Below, piece by piece: positions 62,008-64,000 of a stretch of DNA of 64,000 nt. This stretch comes from Ktedonospora formicarum (lineage in GTDB: Bacteria; Chloroflexota; Ktedonobacteria; Ktedonobacterales; Ktedonobacteraceae): positions 496,001 through 560,000 of the forward strand of contig NZ_BNJF01000002.1 in the NCBI RefSeq assembly GCF_016587355.1. Direction: 5' to 3'. Both the position numbers and the translations under genes were made by a program. Numbering within the stretch: the first letter of the stretch is position 1; every line of letters begins with the position of its first letter. A model generated the notes under the pieces. The model was not told where the DNA came from and made no database searches. It saw only the letters and a list, made by a program, of their open reading frames with translations.

Positions 62008-63195
62008 ATGTCCACACGCTGGTGGAGCACACTTATTGGAATTGTTACCGCACTTGAGCAGGCTCATATCGATTACACCCTGCTTGAAAACGCCTCACTC
62101 TATGTCCAGGGGGCGCTTAACACTCCCCCCACGCAACTCGCTCTCGCCGTTCAATGGGACCTCTTCCAGCGCGCATGTGAACTCTTTGCCACCATGCCAG
62201 AGGAGCGAACAGAGGAGGTGGGGCGCGCTTCATTCTTACGTGAGGGCCTATCCATCGCGTTCACCTGCCAATATAATACGGTCGTCGCGACTGATCCTGA
62301 GCGCCTACGCGTTGAGCACGATGGGCAGAATCTATGGGCCAAAGCTCTCGATTTTTACGTGCGCACACTCCCAGCCAGCAATAAAAATGTTCAAGCCATC
62401 AAAGCCTACTGGCACACACTTCAGGAGCAGAACAACCACCTCAATGCTCAGGCCTGGAACCAGGAAACCTATAACGCCTGGCTGGCTCGCTTCGGCACTC
62501 CAGAGGAGGCCGCGAGCCGTCTACACAAGAACCCACGAGCTCGACTGGGGTCGCATGTCCCACATTTGCCAGAGCTTCAGGGCAGAAAGATCATCAATCT
62601 CCTCGGCTCACATGGAGCAAAGGCTATCGCGCTAGCCCTGCTTGGGGCAAATGCCACTGTCGTCGATATCTCCTCTGAGAACGCGGCCTACGCCCTCGAC
62701 GTAGCCCGTGCTGCTGGCGTGGACTTGCGCTATATTGTCTCTGACGTCCTGAGTCTTCCAGAGTCCGAACTGGATGCTAGCTACGATCTCGTTCTCTTAG
62801 AGCTTGGAGTACTGCATTACTTTGTGGACCTGGAACCGCTCATGAGCACCATCACACGCCTGCTACGACCCGGAGGGCTCCTGCTACTTCAGGACTTCCA
62901 TCCCATTTCGACTAAGCTGATTACCTCGCGTGGAGCACGCCACAAGGTGAGTGGTAACTACTTCGACAAATCCATCATTACTCAAACTGTCGCCACCAGC
63001 AAGCACCTCAACCCTGCTTATCAGGAGCACACACCTGTTGTCTACCAGCGCCAGTGGACCCTTGGTGAAATCATCACAGCCATCGCCACCTCTGGCCTAA
63101 TTATCGCGTCCCTCACCGAGGAGCCCAACCCCAAACTCGATGATAGAGGCATTCCCAAGCTCTTTACCGTCACCGCCCACAAAAGCCTCCATTAA
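62008..63195 (+). CDS. Two-domain protein: nucleotidyltransferase-like region plus SAM methyltransferase
   Basis: A 395-residue protein. Residues 1-125 resemble small nucleotidyltransferase-fold proteins (LIGIVTALEQAHIDYTLLEN, ASLYVQGALN, PTQLALAVQWDLFQRAC). From about residue 165 it is a class I methyltransferase: GRKIINLLGSHGAKAIALAL (motif I, with GSHGAK in place of GxGxG), ATVVDIS, YIVSDVLSLPES and LVLLELGVLHYF. Target molecule unknown. It is the only gene in its unit. Confidence 0.78.
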   Translation: MSTRWWSTLIGIVTALEQAHIDYTLLENASLYVQGALNTPPTQLALAVQWDLFQRACELFATMPEERTEEVGRASFLREGLSIAFTCQYNTVVATDPERLRVEHDGQNLWAKALDFYVRTLPASNKNVQAIKAYWHTLQEQNNHLNAQAWNQETYNAWLARFGTPEEAASRLHKNPRARLGSHVPHLPELQGRKIINLLGSHGAKAIALALLGANATVVDISSENAAYALDVARAAGVDLRYIVSDVLSLPESELDASYDLVLLELGVLHYFVDLEPLMSTITRLLRPGGLLLLQDFHPISTKLITSRGARHKVSGNYFDKSIITQTVATSKHLNPAYQEHTPVVYQRQWTLGEIITAIATSGLIIASLTEEPNPKLDDRGIPKLFTVTAHKSLH

Positions 63196-63383
63196 TAAGG
63201 CAAAGAAAGTAAATACTTCATTTACAATCATCATCTCACCTGGATAGAACCAGCATTTAACAAGCGATAATTGCTGCATAAATTGAATTCGAGATTTATA
63301 CACCTCTCTCTATACGTGAGTTTTCTTTAGCAATTTACGTAGTAAATGTATCGCAATGACGAATCCTTTTGTGGAGTTACACC

Positions 63384-63480
63384 GGGTGACGTGCCTCTTC
63401 ATCGCTGTAGCAGGTACGCCCGGAGGACGCCGTAGCCTCCTCACTGATCCCAGAACAAGTGCCATTGCTATGCAATGGCT
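63384..63480 (+). ncRNA. Structured 5' leader of the peptide-binding lipoprotein gene
   Basis: Three hairpins follow one another. CCGGG and CGTGCC pair with GGTACG and CCCGG at about 63388-63425. GGAGG-CCTCC encloses 9 bases at about 63424-63442. GCCATTGC-TAT-GCAATGGC is perfect at 63462-63480. This looks like a regulated leader or riboswitch, but I cannot match a known class. Confidence 0.35.
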
Positions 63481-63515
63481 ATAAGATCCCCATTATCTGG
63501 TAGCAAGGAGACACA

Positions 63516-64000
63516 ATGCACGTACACACACTACATGTTGACAGCGCCAGACAAGATAACTCGCTGACTACGGCGAGCCGCCGATTCTGGCCCTTTCTCC
63601 TGGCACTCCTAGCACTCTTTGTCGCTGCCTGCGGCGGAAGTAGTAATACCGCCAATACGGGCAAAGCCTCCGACGACCAGCAGGTCTTCATCAAGCCCAT
63701 TGAGGGGCGTTCGGAGCTACAGAGCTTCGATCCAGCCCTGGTAACTGAAGGCGCATCCATCAGCGCAGTCAATCTCGTCTTCACGGGTCTGGTACAGCTT
63801 GACGACAATCTTCAGGTGCGAGATCAACTCGCGCAATCTCATTCTCTAGGCTCTGATGGTGTCACCTGGACCTTCAAGCTCAAGCCCGGCCTCAAATTCA
63901 GTGACGGCAAGCCCCTGACCTCCGCTGACGTAGCCTACAGTTTAGACCGTGCGCTCGATCCCGCCCTCAAATCTGCCGTCTCACCAATCTATCTTGGCCT
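63516..64000 (+). CDS. Oligopeptide-type ABC substrate-binding lipoprotein (partial)
   Basis: Starts at the ATG at 63516 (AAGGAG site) and runs off the right edge. The signal peptide ends in lipobox FVAAC, after FWPFLLALLALF. The mature part has family-5 features: ELQSFDPALVTEGASISAV, GLVQLDDNLQV, GVTWTFKLKPGLKFSDGKPL and SADVAYSLDRALDP. Such proteins bring peptides, nickel or other solutes to an Opp/Dpp-type importer, whose genes must lie to the right. Confidence 0.9.
   Translation, partial: MHVHTLHVDSARQDNSLTTASRRFWPFLLALLALFVAACGGSSNTANTGKASDDQQVFIKPIEGRSELQSFDPALVTEGASISAVNLVFTGLVQLDDNLQVRDQLAQSHSLGSDGVTWTFKLKPGLKFSDGKPLTSADVAYSLDRALDPALKSAVSPIYLG

Noticed and set aside
63384..63445. Similarity of GGACGCCGTAGCCTCC to the core of a c-di-GMP-I riboswitch
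   Set aside because: The conserved parts before and after that core are missing or in the wrong order, so only a generic structured leader is reported.

Overview
The window looks like a chromosome segment of a Chloroflexota bacterium, most likely class Ktedonobacteria. This is inferred from the gene mix, not from a marker gene: Ser/Thr kinases with sensor domains, many MFS exporters, IS607 and TnpB elements, an F420-type LLM oxidoreductase, and moderately GC-rich coding DNA separated by AT-rich spacers. Most genes end in long, nearly perfect hairpins. No rRNA, tRNA or CRISPR array was seen.

Layout. 1-6.1 kb: the start of a kinase, then a LacI regulator, a sugar ABC importer (binding protein with a frameshift, two permeases) and a sulfatase, which together read as uptake and desulfation of a sulfated carbohydrate. 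6.2-10.1 kb: an Nramp metal transporter, a P-loop kinase and a ChrA chromate transporter. 10.4-17.0 kb: a sigma-factor-like gene with a frameshift, five tandem small glycine-rich peptide genes with a shared double-glycine-like leader, and a membrane Ser/Thr kinase with a repeat (beta-propeller) sensor. 17.2-18.8 kb: a metal-binding lipoprotein with a strong operator-flanked promoter, and a small unknown gene. 19.2-31.2 kb: two IS607-type elements interleaved with a catabolic set (M20 hydrolase, galactonate-dehydratase-like enolase, DHA2 exporter, SDR). The first IS607 has its tnpB interrupted by a group II intron whose removal restores the frame exactly. The second has tnpA and tnpB fused in one frame. 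31.3-38 kb: a cation/proton antiporter with a rhodanese tail carrying an in-frame UGA, a DUF7002-like gene, an SRPBCC gene split by a stand-alone TnpB element, and a DEAD-box helicase. 38-64 kb: mainly efflux and regulation: DHA2 and other MFS proteins, Lrp, CopCD, MocR next to a PEP-mutase-family gene, a KefB-type antiporter, AzlCD with an AraC regulator, an ECF sigma factor with a degenerate YkuD partner, XRE/LLM, MerR/MFS, TetR/DoxX, a CPBP protease, a two-domain methyltransferase and the start of an oligopeptide-type binding lipoprotein.

The most unusual items are the intron-split tnpB (boundaries, EBS1-IBS1 pairing, domains V and VI and the joined frame all agree), the five-gene leader-peptide family, the UGA in the rhodanese motif with a SECIS-like hairpin just after it, and the two IS607 copies that both end at nearly the same palindromic motif. 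Two frameshifts fall in homopolymer runs and each looks like one missing base, so sequencing error must be considered for them.
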